Assembly: GCF_000198775.1 (NCBI RefSeq)
Contig: NC_014722.1
Span: 829,676 to 859,817 of the forward strand
Reading direction: 5' to 3'
Origin: Mycetohabitans rhizoxinica HKI 454
GTDB lineage: Bacteria > Pseudomonadota > Gammaproteobacteria > Burkholderiales > Burkholderiaceae
Length of the DNA: 30,142 nucleotides
The notes under the pieces were generated by a model. The model was not told the origin of the DNA and did no database searches. It worked only from the letters and a program-made list of their open reading frames with translations. Positions 18,732-25,930 of this stretch are shown in pieces (the first letter of the stretch is position 1; every line of letters starts with the position of its first letter). The translations under genes were made by a program, and so were the position numbers.

Positions 18732-18927
18732 GACAGTTCTCCGAGACGGTAAGGCAATTTTATCAAACCAGCGTGCGTCATAGACGCCAGCGTGACGCTG
18801 TCGCCGCGGTTTTTTTGTGCCCCGCATCGCTGCCATGTTTCGTGATAATGTGGATTGGCTCCGGTCGGCACGGGCCCGCTGCGCTCCTGCACCCAGGCCG
18901 TCACGTCTGCTCCGAGGAAATCGAATA

Positions 18928-20433
18928 ATGAATATGATCAACGCGTCTGCTACGTTTTGCACCGAAGCCTTCGACGATCCCGCCGCGGCCGTCGAGCGGC
19001 TGTCCGCCATTTATGCTGCCAGCAGTGCGTCGCTGCGCGATGCATTCGAACAGTATCGGCGTGGTGAGCGCATCGAGGCACGTATCCGCGCCTGTTATCC
19101 GTTCGTGCGGATCCGCACGAACGTCAATACGCATATCGATTCACGCCACTCGTATGGCTTCGTCGCGGGCCCCGGCGTCTATGAAACCACAGTAACCCGG
19201 CCAGACTTGTTCGCCGACTACTATCGCGAACAACTGAGACTGCTCGTGAAGAACCATGAGGCGTCGATCGAGATCGGGGTGTCGCAGCAGCCCATACCGA
19301 TCCACTTTGCGTTTGCGGAAGGCATCTACTTGGAGGGCGAGCTAGACGTGGACCGCCTGCGGCAGATGCGCGACATCTTCGATACGCCGGATTTGTCGCT
19401 GTTGGATGACCGTATTGTCAACGGCACGTACGAGACGCCGCCTGGCGAACCGCACCCGCTGGCCCTATTCACAGCGGCGCGAGTGGACTTTTCGTTGCAC
19501 CGGCTGCGTCACTATACGGCGACGTCGCCGGCTCACTTTCAGAATTACGTGCTGTATACGAATTACCAGTTCTACATCGACCAGTTCGTCAAGCTTGGCC
19601 GTTCATTAATGGCGCGTGCCGACGATGCGCGTGAGCGCGCGTATCGCAGCGAATACGTCGCGTTTGTCGAGCCCGGCGACGTGATCACATACAACGCGAA
19701 CCTGGGGGAGCAGCCGGAACAGGGGCTGCCGGTGGCGCGCATGCCGCAGATGCCTGCGTACCACTTGAAGCGCGCCGACGGCAGCGGCATTACGATGATT
19801 AATATCGGCGTGGGGCCGTCCAATGCGAAGACGATCACTGATCACGTCGCGGTGCTGCGCCCGCACGCGTGGATCATGCTCGGGCACTGCGCCGGCTTGC
19901 GCAATACGCAGCGGCTCGGGGACTACGTACTCGCGCATGGCTATGTGCGCGAGGACCACGTGCTCGACGACGACTTGCCGCTGTGGGTACCAGTGCCCGC
20001 GTTGGCCGAGGTGCAGGTGGCACTGGAGCGAGCTGTCGCACAGGTCACGCGGCTCGAGGGCGCCGAGCTTAAGCGCGTGATGCGCACCGGCACGGTCGCC
20101 ACCACGGATAATCGCAACTGGGAACTGCGCGATCATCACGAACCGGTGCTGCGGCTGTCGCAGAGCCGGGCAGTCGCGCTCGACATGGAGAGCGCGACGA
20201 TCGCGGCGAATGGCTTTCGCTTCCGCGTGCCGTATGGCACGTTGCTGTGCGTGTCTGACAAGCCGCTGCACGGCGAACTGAAGTTGCCGGGCATGGCGGA
20301 TCGGTTCTACCGTGCGCAGGTGGACCAGCACCTGCAGATCGGCGTGAAGGCGATGGAGTTGCTGCGCACCAACGGACTGGACCAGCTGCACAGCCGCAAG
20401 CTGCGCAGCTTTGCTGAGGTGGCATTTCAGTAG
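18928..20433 (+). CDS. amn: AMP nucleosidase
   Basis: Hydrolyses AMP to adenine and ribose-5-phosphate, regulating adenylate pools. The protein has 501 residues (E. coli Amn has 484). The N-terminal Amn-specific region (YPFVRIRTNVNTHIDSRHSYGFVAGPGVYETTVTRPDLF) precedes the phosphorylase-fold part. That part includes GITMINIGVGPSNAKTITDHVAVLRPHAWIMLGHCAGLR, the substrate-binding DMESATIAANG and YGTLLCVSDKPLHGELKLPGMA. I choose ATG 18928 because GAGGAAATC lies just upstream; the longer frame from 18817 has no family-like N-terminus. The gene ends at the prophage border, with its own terminator intact. Confidence 0.95.
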   Translation: MNMINASATFCTEAFDDPAAAVERLSAIYAASSASLRDAFEQYRRGERIEARIRACYPFVRIRTNVNTHIDSRHSYGFVAGPGVYETTVTRPDLFADYYREQLRLLVKNHEASIEIGVSQQPIPIHFAFAEGIYLEGELDVDRLRQMRDIFDTPDLSLLDDRIVNGTYETPPGEPHPLALFTAARVDFSLHRLRHYTATSPAHFQNYVLYTNYQFYIDQFVKLGRSLMARADDARERAYRSEYVAFVEPGDVITYNANLGEQPEQGLPVARMPQMPAYHLKRADGSGITMINIGVGPSNAKTITDHVAVLRPHAWIMLGHCAGLRNTQRLGDYVLAHGYVREDHVLDDDLPLWVPVPALAEVQVALERAVAQVTRLEGAELKRVMRTGTVATTDNRNWELRDHHEPVLRLSQSRAVALDMESATIAANGFRFRVPYGTLLCVSDKPLHGELKLPGMADRFYRAQVDQHLQIGVKAMELLRTNGLDQLHSRKLRSFAEVAFQ

Positions 20434-20446
20434 TCCAGCCTTATGG

Positions 20447-20480
20447 GGCGGGGGACTGGCGCCCCCCGCCAGCTTTGCTT
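20447..20480 (+). terminator. intrinsic terminator of amn
   Basis: GGCGGGGG (20447-20454) pairs with CCCCCGCC (20463-20470). It is followed by a T-rich AGCTTTGCTTTG run. It lies 14 bp past the amn stop and separates the chromosome from the integrase gene. Confidence 0.75.
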
Positions 20481-20510
20481 TGTCTAACTTGTCTAGGGTT
20501 GTCTAACTTG
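20480..20510. repeat. 12-bp direct repeat at the prophage left border
   Basis: TTGTCTAACTTG occurs at 20480-20491 and again at 20499-20510, separated by TCTAGGG. The second copy overlaps the last codons of the integrase gene. The site lies between the amn terminator and the integrase stop, where attL or integrase arm-binding sites would be expected. The attachment core itself cannot be fixed without the right end. Confidence 0.55.
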
Positions 20511-21609
20511 CACGCTTGATCGGCACGGGCGAAACACGTTCGACCTCCCGAGCTTTTGTGTAGTGTGCCGTCATTCCTTCGGTCGTGTGGCCGGCCAGCG
20601 CCTGGGCTGTTGCGGCACCTTTCAGGCGTTTCAGGTCGGTTAATGCCTTGGCCCGCAGATCGTGGAAATGCAGTCCAATCAGATATTTCGGATCGGGTGC
20701 GATCCCTTTTTCATTGCAGCCGTCCTCGTAAGCTTTTCTCGCGCGTTGACAGCCGCGTTTCCAGCCAGAATAAGCCCCAATATAGGTGAAGCGACTGCCT
20801 TTGTGTGTGCAGATGACTGGTCCAATGGCCGTAACCTTTCCACCACGTGCTAGATCGAGCGTGTCCTTCAACTCGGGTGTCATTTCGATGAGTAATCGCA
20901 CGCCACTACTATTGACCGTTTTGCTGGGATGAAAATAGATCCCTTCGTCAGTGACATCCTGCCAGTTGAGCGCAAGCAAGTCGCCAATCCGCTGGGCGGT
21001 TTGGTAAGCCAGATCAATCAAGCAAAGAATGGAACGAGAAGAGGAATGCAGGTTCTTCCCTGACTCGACAATGGCGGCTCTGATTGCTTCCAGTTCAGCG
21101 TCTGTAATGTACCGATCGCGCTTTTTTTCTTTGGCTGCGCCAATTTCTCGGGCTGGGTTCCGATCGCGTAATCCTTTCCGAATGGCGTGCATGAAGATCA
21201 ACGACAACAACGCTTTGTACTTGTTGCTGCTGTTCGGCTTGTCGTGAAAGTGCTTGTCGAGAAAGCGCGCGACATCTGCAGGGCGCACGTCCTCAATTAG
21301 CCATTGAGGGCCAAATTCCTGGCGAATCAGACTGAGCATCTTGGCATAATTTGAGCGTGTCTTTGGGGCATAGTCAGGAAGCTTCTTTTGCACCCAATCG
21401 TCGATTAGAGCAGGCATCGTATTGGCTGCTGACCGCGAACTGTCCGATGCGCGCGTATATTTAGCCAGTTTCTCGTACAAGCATGCGATCCCTTCGGTGG
21501 TACGACATAGTTTGTGCCACTTTCGTTTGATATCCACGAACCACCATGTGCCATGCTTCTCGTACACGCGAGCGGGCAAATGAGATGGAATTTTGCGACG
21601 CCCAATCAC
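20503..21609 (-). CDS. int: phage tyrosine integrase
   Basis: A 368-residue site-specific tyrosine recombinase. An N-terminal AP2/arm-like part (HLPARVYEKHGTWWFVDIKRKWHKL) precedes a SAM-like core-binding domain (LPDYAPKTRSNYAKMLSLIRQEFG). The catalytic domain carries Arg207 (AYQTAQRIGDLLALNW), His316-x-x-Arg319 (HFHDLRAKALTDL), His341 (LAGHTTEGMT) and nucleophile Tyr350 (AHYTKAREVERVS). I choose the GTG at 21609 because its GTGA overlaps the TGA of the DUF4224 gene, GGGAG lies just upstream, and relatives begin similarly. The stop lies in a 12-bp direct repeat next to the chromosomal amn gene, which marks this as the prophage end. Confidence 0.95.
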   Translation of the reverse strand: MIGRRKIPSHLPARVYEKHGTWWFVDIKRKWHKLCRTTEGIACLYEKLAKYTRASDSSRSAANTMPALIDDWVQKKLPDYAPKTRSNYAKMLSLIRQEFGPQWLIEDVRPADVARFLDKHFHDKPNSSNKYKALLSLIFMHAIRKGLRDRNPAREIGAAKEKKRDRYITDAELEAIRAAIVESGKNLHSSSRSILCLIDLAYQTAQRIGDLLALNWQDVTDEGIYFHPSKTVNSSGVRLLIEMTPELKDTLDLARGGKVTAIGPVICTHKGSRFTYIGAYSGWKRGCQRARKAYEDGCNEKGIAPDPKYLIGLHFHDLRAKALTDLKRLKGAATAQALAGHTTEGMTAHYTKAREVERVSPVPIKRAS

Positions 21610-21824
21610 ACTATAGCTCCCATATCGGATGTCAATTGCGGACGCTTGCGTTGCTTGCTTGGCTGTGCGATGCCGGTTATATGGTGGCGCCAAACGCGCA
21701 CACTGCCATCGGGGCGCCGATCGGCCGGGATACCCGCTTTCTGTAGCGCGGTAAGTTGCCGGCACGGCTGACGGTAGCCGGTGGCTTCAATGATTTCTTG
21801 TTCGGTAAGGGTCAGTGAGTCCAT
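21606..21824 (-). CDS. DUF4224-like small protein, overlapping int
   Basis: A 72-residue protein, MDSLTLTEQEIIEATGYRQPC then RQLTALQKAGIPADRRPDGSVRVWRHHI. It matches the short DUF4224 pattern (L...E..E.TG...R..Q...L...GIP.....DG...V.R), a putative helix-turn-helix often found directly before phage integrase genes. The stop TGA overlaps the integrase GTG by two bases, so the two are translationally coupled. An excisionase or directionality role is a reasonable guess from size and position but is not shown. Confidence 0.8.
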   Translation of the reverse strand: MDSLTLTEQEIIEATGYRQPCRQLTALQKAGIPADRRPDGSVRVWRHHITGIAQPSKQRKRPQLTSDMGAIV

Positions 21825-21845
21825 AATGCCTTTGAGCCAATGCCT

Positions 21846-21998
21846 CTATATCACTCTCCATCTCCAGCAGGGACAGGTGTTGTTCCAGGTGTCATCCTGG
21901 GATGCTGCGTGTGCATTGCATAGAGCGATGCATGCCATTGCGTCATCTACCACACTGCGTGTCATTCCGCATTCCCGCGCATTGGCATGAGTTGTCAT
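21846..21998 (-). CDS. 50-residue phage ORF, unknown
   Basis: MTTHANARECGMTRSVVDDAM and then ACIALCNAHAASQDDTWNNTCPCWRWRVI. It is on the same strand as its neighbours, 21 bp ahead of the DUF4224 gene, and has five Cys residues. No family is recognised and the Shine-Dalgarno sequence is weak (AGACAGAG). A longer version from 22103 is open but starts inside the downstream end of the preceding ORF. Confidence 0.4.
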   Translation of the reverse strand: MTTHANARECGMTRSVVDDAMACIALCNAHAASQDDTWNNTCPCWRWRVI

Positions 21999-22060
21999 TG
22001 CTCTGTCTAAAAGAACGGGCGCACGTACTGGTTGCCCGCCCGTAAGTGCCGCAAGGTCCG

Positions 22061-22192
22061 TCACTTCATCCTCGCGTTGCCGGACACGTGTACGTCCTCG
22101 CACACTCGCGCACTGCCGAACACAATAAATCGATCATCGATAAGTTCGAATTTCTTGACAATGGTCATACCTTCACCGTTCGGGTTGTTCAT
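22061..22192 (-). CDS. 43-residue phage ORF, apparently a truncated hexapeptide-repeat protein
   Basis: Starts at ATG 22192 behind a good AAGGAGA site: MNNPNGEGMTIVKKFELIDD, then RFIVFGSARVCEDVHVSGNARMK, stop. The GSARV...VHVSGNAR pattern resembles the left-handed hexapeptide repeats (GNARVxGNAxVSG) of a common, longer phage protein. Here the repeats end after about two turns. It may be a degraded copy or a genuinely short variant. Confidence 0.5.
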   Translation of the reverse strand: MNNPNGEGMTIVKKFELIDDRFIVFGSARVCEDVHVSGNARMK

Positions 22193-22251
22193 GGTGCCGA
22201 TTCTCCTTGGGCAAACGGGCGGTTGTCTCACCAAAGCATGAGACATCTGCG

Positions 22252-22758
22252 TTACGGCTTGATTTCGAGGCGTTGGCTGTGTTCGAGCCGACAGCCCGGC
22301 ACGCCGCTCCCGTCTTTGATTGCCTGTGCGATCAACTTTTTGTCTGGCTTTGGTTGTGGAGGTGGCGGGTCTGTCATGTACGCCATTGGAACTTGGCGCT
22401 CGTCATCGATGACGACCTTGGCAGGATTCTCACGCACGGTAAGCTTGAGGTACGGACATTCAAGCTTTTGCACGCCGCTCATCAGCATGTTTTGCAGCAG
22501 ATATGCTCTGATTCGCTCTGCACGATTTGCGTATTTTTGCGCGCGCATCTGCATTTCTTCAATTGCAACTTGAATCTGTTCGGCCGACGTTTCAAGGTTG
22601 CGAATCAAGAACGCAATGTTTTGAGCTTTAGTAATGAATTCCCCGCTGATTGATTCAAGCGTGTCTGCTACGGTTTGCTCATCGAGATCAAGTTCCACCA
22701 ATCTATCGGCCGCATGTCGATACTCATTGGCAATTTGGTATAAGGTCAGGTCACTCAC
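22252..22758 (-). CDS. siphovirus Gp157-like protein
   Basis: 168 residues matching the Sipho_Gp157 family (LTLYQIANEYRHAADRL...). There is a long amphipathic region (TKAQNIAFLIRNLETSAEQIQVAIEEMQMRAQKYANRAERIRAYL) and the core YLLQNMLMSGVQKLECPYLKLTVRENPAKVVIDDE. The tail is Pro/Lys-rich, then KKLIAQAIKDGSGVPGCRLEHSQRLEIKP. It starts at GTG 22758 with AAGGAG five bases upstream, 9 bp after the SSB-like gene. The family sits next to ssDNA-binding and recombination genes in many phages, as here. Its biochemical role is not established. Confidence 0.85.
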   Translation of the reverse strand: MSDLTLYQIANEYRHAADRLVELDLDEQTVADTLESISGEFITKAQNIAFLIRNLETSAEQIQVAIEEMQMRAQKYANRAERIRAYLLQNMLMSGVQKLECPYLKLTVRENPAKVVIDDERQVPMAYMTDPPPPQPKPDKKLIAQAIKDGSGVPGCRLEHSQRLEIKP

Positions 22759-22767
22759 GTCAACTCC

Positions 22768-23397
22768 TTAAAAGGGGATGTCGCCATCCGTGTCCAACGA
22801 GCTGTCAGCGCCAGGTGTAGGGTCGCCTGGCTGGGAGGCTTGTCCCGCCACGCGCTTCAACGGACGATGGCGAAGCGCCAAAATCATCTTTGAGAGTTGT
22901 GTCGGTTCGACCTTTTTATCGAGGATTTCTCCAGCCATCAATCCGCTCGAGGCTTCAAAAAAGGCGGCGGGCACGACTTTGGTTCCGATGCTTCCGTCCT
23001 TTTTTAGATAGTCCTCGGTTTCAAACAAAATGCCTACCTGCTTGTTCATAAGATCCTTGAACACCTCGGCGTCAAAATCCTGAACGCTGTTCGTTTCCCG
23101 GTCCCACTTCTTTACGATGGCGTGAGAGGGCGTGATGCTCTTGATACGCAGGCACGCCATCAGCGCTTGTAACTGCTTGAAGCCGAACAGTGGTTCGCCT
23201 TGTGCTTTCATGGTCCAAAGCGTGAAATTTGCGCTCAAGCGTTCTGGTGTCTCGAACGTGAAGTCGATGCCACGGGTGCCTTTGGCACTCGTCACGTCTT
23301 CTGCTCGGGTGAATATCCCCACATACTTTCCAATGTCAGTGATGCGTCCACTGCGTTCATCGGCTTGACGTGCTGCGTTTGGATCGAGTGCATACAT
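22768..23397 (-). CDS. phage single-stranded-DNA-binding-like protein
   Basis: A 209-residue protein between the Gp157 and Sak4-like genes. The N-terminal part (GKYVGIFTRAEDVTSAKGTRGIDFTFETPERLSANFTLWTMKAQGEPLFGFKQLQALMACL) looks like a phage DUF669/OB-type ssDNA-binding domain. The C-terminus is a flexible Pro/Gly/Asp-rich tail ending DTDGDIPF. That is the acidic tip (DDDIPF) by which bacterial SSBs recruit partner proteins. The tip is what makes the call; the domain family is less certain. It likely coats ssDNA during phage recombination or replication. Confidence 0.7.
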   Translation of the reverse strand: MYALDPNAARQADERSGRITDIGKYVGIFTRAEDVTSAKGTRGIDFTFETPERLSANFTLWTMKAQGEPLFGFKQLQALMACLRIKSITPSHAIVKKWDRETNSVQDFDAEVFKDLMNKQVGILFETEDYLKKDGSIGTKVVPAAFFEASSGLMAGEILDKKVEPTQLSKMILALRHRPLKRVAGQASQPGDPTPGADSSLDTDGDIPF

Positions 23398-23410
23398 GAT
23401 GTGTTTCCGT

Positions 23411-24058
23411 TCAGGCGGTTTCGGTCAGTTCATAGAAGGCGGTGATGGCGTGATCGACCGCCGACAGGTCATTCGGAATACGGTCCGATTCGAACAATCC
23501 CATCGGACTTTTAACGGTGTCACGTCCGTTGTTACGCGTGGTGAAGGTGTATTCGCCATCGGTCACGTCGGTGCGCAGCACGATGGTGAACATCCCTTCG
23601 ATCGTGATCTTCTCGTCTAACATCTTTCCGATCGTCTTGATCTTCGTGGTGCCTGACTGATCTTCTTCGGTGTGGCTGAGCACATAAACGCGCACGTCAT
23701 CGGGCAGCGTGCCAGCAGCGCAAAGCACGTCCCATGCGTGGCGGCCAATTTCGGTAAACTTGTCAAATCCACGTTCGTCGCTGCGGCGCATGAATTCGTT
23801 GGCGAGCATGTACTGGAAGTCGTCCAGCACAATGACCTTGCGCCTGGTGTGCTGCATGACCGTGACAATCTTTTGGGATTGATCCGACACGAAGATGTTG
23901 CCCGCCTTGTCCTTCGTGTGATAAGTCCATCCTGCTGCGCGAAAAGGCAGCGGCTTACGGATGGTCTGAATCAACAGGGTGTGTGCTGGGTCCATCTTGC
24001 AGAGGGCGGTAGACTTTCCGGTTCCGCTCTGACCGAGAATCAGCGTTGCGATGCTCAT
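23411..24058 (-). CDS. phage AAA ATPase, Sak4-like recombination protein
   Basis: 215 residues with Walker A GQSGTGKST (9-17) and Walker B VIVLDDFQY (75-83). ANEFMRRSDERGFDKFTEIGRHAWDVLCAAGTLPDDVRVYVLSHTEE and TIGKMLDEKITIEGMFTIVLRT follow. This layout is that of the phage AAA_24 / Sak4-type NTPases, RecA-fold proteins that work with a phage SSB in single-strand annealing. The SSB-like gene lies directly downstream, which supports this. It starts at ATG 24058 with AAGGAG upstream. Start codons of a small overlapping ORF lie further upstream. Confidence 0.85.
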   Translation of the reverse strand: MSIATLILGQSGTGKSTALCKMDPAHTLLIQTIRKPLPFRAAGWTYHTKDKAGNIFVSDQSQKIVTVMQHTRRKVIVLDDFQYMLANEFMRRSDERGFDKFTEIGRHAWDVLCAAGTLPDDVRVYVLSHTEEDQSGTTKIKTIGKMLDEKITIEGMFTIVLRTDVTDGEYTFTTRNNGRDTVKSPMGLFESDRIPNDLSAVDHAITAFYELTETA

Positions 24059-24143
24059 TTTCGACTCCTTGCGATTCGTGCCATTGAAGAAATTCCTGTA
24101 ATTCCTGTTGCTGTCGGTAGTCGGGGCCGTGATCAGTGGTCAT
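23955..24143 (-). CDS. 62-residue ORF overlapping the Sak4-like gene
   Basis: From ATG 24143 the frame reads MTTDHGPDYRQQQELQEFLQ then WHESQGVENEHRNADSRSERN... and overlaps the first 104 bp of the ATPase gene in another frame. The first 28 residues have a plausible protein composition; the rest is dictated by the overlap. It may be real and coupled, or only its first part may be a relic. No family is recognised. Confidence 0.3.
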   Translation of the reverse strand: MTTDHGPDYRQQQELQEFLQWHESQGVENEHRNADSRSERNRKVYRPLQDGPSTHPVDSDHP

Positions 24144-24266
24144 GTGCTTTCTCGTGTCAAGGGCGGCAGGATTCAGGATGCCCCGATGCATCTGCGAACG
24201 CCGCGGGGAAGGGGACAGATTTGTGCTATGCTGCGTGATATCTGGCTCTGTTTCTGATATTTCGCC

Positions 24267-24716
24267 ATGACCGCCATCGCCTTTGACACACTGAAATTTG
24301 CTAACCGGCTCAAGACGGCCGGTGTGCCACCCGCACAGGCTGAAGCGGAGGCCGAGGTGTTTGCGGATATCTTCGAAGCCAACCTCAACCAGCTTGTGAC
24401 TAAAGCAGACCTGCACGCTGAGCTGGAAAAACTTGAGAGCCGCCTGGATGTCCACATGGACAGGCATTTGACTGACTTGGAAACCAAGATAGACAAGCGC
24501 TTTGCCGAGATGGATAGACGTTTGGCCGTTTTGGATGCCAAGGTGGACAAGGGATTCGCGGAGGTCAAGAGCGAGCTTGATAAAAGGTTCGCGGAAGTCA
24601 GGGGCGACCTTGATAAGAGGTTTGCGGAAGCCAAAGGCGAAGCGTTGCTCCTCAAATGGATGCTCGGTGTGACGGTTGCTAGCACGACATCTCTCCTAAT
24701 CAGATCGTTTTTCTGA
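24267..24716 (+). CDS. coiled-coil membrane-anchored protein, DUF1640/CCDC90-like
   Basis: 149 residues facing against the surrounding operon. The N-terminus MTAIAFDTLKFANRLKTAGV and PPAQAEAEAEVFADIFEANLNQLVTKADL is the typical opening of bacterial DUF1640 (CCDC90-related) proteins. A long coiled coil follows with near-exact 11-residue repeats (DKGFAEVKSEL, DKRFAEVRGDL, DKRFAEAKGE). The C-terminus is a single hydrophobic segment (LLKWMLGVTVASTTSLLI). This is the shape of a tail-anchored coiled-coil protein. Its opposite orientation and lack of link to replication suggest a cargo (moron) gene. Function is unknown. Confidence 0.8.
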   Translation: MTAIAFDTLKFANRLKTAGVPPAQAEAEAEVFADIFEANLNQLVTKADLHAELEKLESRLDVHMDRHLTDLETKIDKRFAEMDRRLAVLDAKVDKGFAEVKSELDKRFAEVRGDLDKRFAEAKGEALLLKWMLGVTVASTTSLLIRSFF

Positions 24717-24757
24717 AGAAGTAACCTTTTTGCCCAAACGGCATGAGGCGCACGCTG

Positions 24758-24940
24758 TTACCTATCGAGATTCACAACAATCAATACGCCTAGCGTGATT
24801 GCAAAGCATGCGAGCGCGACGGCGCTATCCGACATTCCAGACCGAAGGAGCATCCGATCCCACAGCGGCGGGGTGATGTCCTTGGCATCGTTTAGGCCAG
24901 CGGGGTGCTTGCTTTCTGCGCTGATCGTTATCTTGCTCAT
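24758..24940 (-). CDS. 60-residue single-pass membrane protein
   Basis: MSKITISAESKHPAGLNDAK then DITPPLWDRMLLRSGMSDSAVALACFAITLGVLIVVNLDR. A polar N-terminus is followed by one hydrophobic helix and a short charged end. ATG 24940 follows the stop of the upstream gene by one base (TGAGATG) and has AAAGGA upstream. No family is recognised. Confidence 0.65.
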   Translation of the reverse strand: MSKITISAESKHPAGLNDAKDITPPLWDRMLLRSGMSDSAVALACFAITLGVLIVVNLDR

Positions 24941-24941
24941 C

Positions 24942-25286
24942 TCAGTGCGTCCTTTCTAAATTTTTGACATCGCAGATAGCTTCTGTTTCTGCATCCTCGA
25001 GCATCGTGTCCAGCACAATGCTTTTGACCATCGCGCCAAACTGAGCGTCGCCCATCAGCCATGCGGTGCGCAGCGCTTCGCCGTGCTTCGACTGCATCGC
25101 GCTATGCATCCCGCCCACGATGTCGTCATACGTCAGCCTGTTGACCTTGCTTGCGAACTTCTCTTTGGCGATGGACGCGATGAGTTCATCACGCTCCGTC
25201 TCGGCGTCTGCGCGCTCGTCCATTTCGGCCTTTTCGCGGGCGTAGCGGTAGTCACGAAGCTGGTCTATATCTGCATAGAGGGTCAT
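24942..25286 (-). CDS. 114-residue phage protein, unknown
   Basis: A charged, mostly helical protein (MTLYADIDQLRDYRYAREKA, EMDERADAETERDELIASIAKEKFASKVNRLTYDDIVGGM...). ATG 25286 has a strong AAAGGAGG site. It is the first confidently called gene of the leftward early operon driven by the proposed PL. It is translationally coupled to the small membrane protein downstream. I do not recognise the family. Confidence 0.7.
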   Translation of the reverse strand: MTLYADIDQLRDYRYAREKAEMDERADAETERDELIASIAKEKFASKVNRLTYDDIVGGMHSAMQSKHGEALRTAWLMGDAQFGAMVKSIVLDTMLEDAETEAICDVKNLERTH

Positions 25287-25507
25287 AGCTGCCTCCTTTA
25301 CCTATTGATAAGTGCTGCGTATCGAAGGAACAGTGGTTAATCAACGCTATACGGTATGCACTACTAATTTTGTATCGCTCGGCTTGAAGCTTAGGTACTT
25401 GTTGTGTTCAGTAAATGACGCTGTAGCCGGGCGCTACTCTGACGTATTGGGAGACGAACCTATGCTTTCTTTGTCGCGCGCCTGTTTTCTAAGCCGCACA
25501 ACGCCAT
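25287..25507. other. untranslated stretch in the leftward leader
   Basis: Part of the roughly 490-nt region between the proposed PL start point and the first good gene. I see no convincing ORF, RNA gene or terminator here on either strand. Confidence 0.4.
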
Positions 25508-25696
25508 TTACTCAACATTGGATTGAATACAACCGCCGGGCACCGCGGCCACTCCTGATGCTGGCAGTTCCGGGTTTCTCCGGCGGTCGAGTATCGCTTC
25601 CGTGACCTTTGTCGCTTCCTGCTCTCCGGTAGCCAATACTTCGGCCTAGCGCGGGGCTTCTGGCGTCACGTTTCGGCCAAGCGATAGGGCCGGCAT
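25508..25696 (-). pseudogene. 62-codon leader ORF with in-frame TAG
   Basis: ATG 25696 follows AGAAGGGA by six bases and reads MPALSLGRNVTPEAPR, then TAG 25648-25646. The same frame continues AEVLATGEQEATKVTEAILD and RRRNPELPASGVAAVPGGCIQSNVE to TAA 25510-25508. The part after the TAG has the composition of a genuine small protein, unlike other frames here. It is the first ORF after the proposed PL. It may be a gene broken by one nonsense mutation, or a short peptide followed by a chance frame. Confidence 0.35.
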
Positions 25697-25730
25697 GGCG
25701 AGTCCCTTCTGGGAGGCACATGCATGACTT

Positions 25731-25746
25731 CGATTGTTAAAGATCG
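25731..25746 (-). promoter_or_regulatory. boxA-like antitermination element in the PL leader
   Basis: On the - strand it reads CGATCTTTAACAATCG, very close to the CTTTAACA core of ribosomal and phage boxA elements. It lies about 30 nt downstream of the predicted PL start. A short CCGG-loop-CCGG hairpin lies just before it rather than after it, unlike lambda nut sites. Confidence 0.4.
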
Positions 25747-25782
25747 CCGGAGAACTACCGGGGCACCTTGTGCTGTTGAGTA

Positions 25783-25811
25783 ACTATAGCAATATGCTAA
25801 ACTCATAGCAA
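25783..25811 (-). promoter_or_regulatory. PL-like leftward early promoter with operator
   Basis: On the - strand, -35 TTGCTA (25811-25806), a 17-bp spacer and -10 TATAGT (25788-25783). The operator TAGCATATTGCTA (25799-25787) fills the end of the spacer and covers two bases of the -10. The whole 29 bp aligns at 23 positions with the rightward element at 26746-26774. The half-site TAGCAA also forms the -35. Confidence 0.75.
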
Positions 25812-25844
25812 GAAAAATTTTGCCAAGAGCTAAAATTTATATAC

Positions 25845-25867
25845 AAGAAAGCCCGCACTCAGCGGGC
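25845..25867 (-). terminator. intrinsic terminator of the repressor operon
   Basis: On the - strand GCCCGC-TGAGT-GCGGGC (25867-25851) is followed by TTTCTTG. It lies 64 bp past the 62-residue ORF and just before the PL-like promoter, so it insulates the early operon from repressor transcripts. Confidence 0.75.
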
Positions 25868-25930
25868 CATTTGTGGGCTAGGGCTAACTATCTAGGCACC
25901 TGCAAGCAAAGGATTGAGCGATGCGCCTCC

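Noticed and set aside
20434..20520. tRNA gene as integration target
   Set aside because: No cloverleaf or T-loop sequence could be read near the integrase; only the amn terminator and direct repeats are present.
25312..25605. 97-residue + strand ORF in the leftward leader
   Set aside because: Starts with TTG, has no ribosome site or family-like features, and is antisense to a more protein-like frame.
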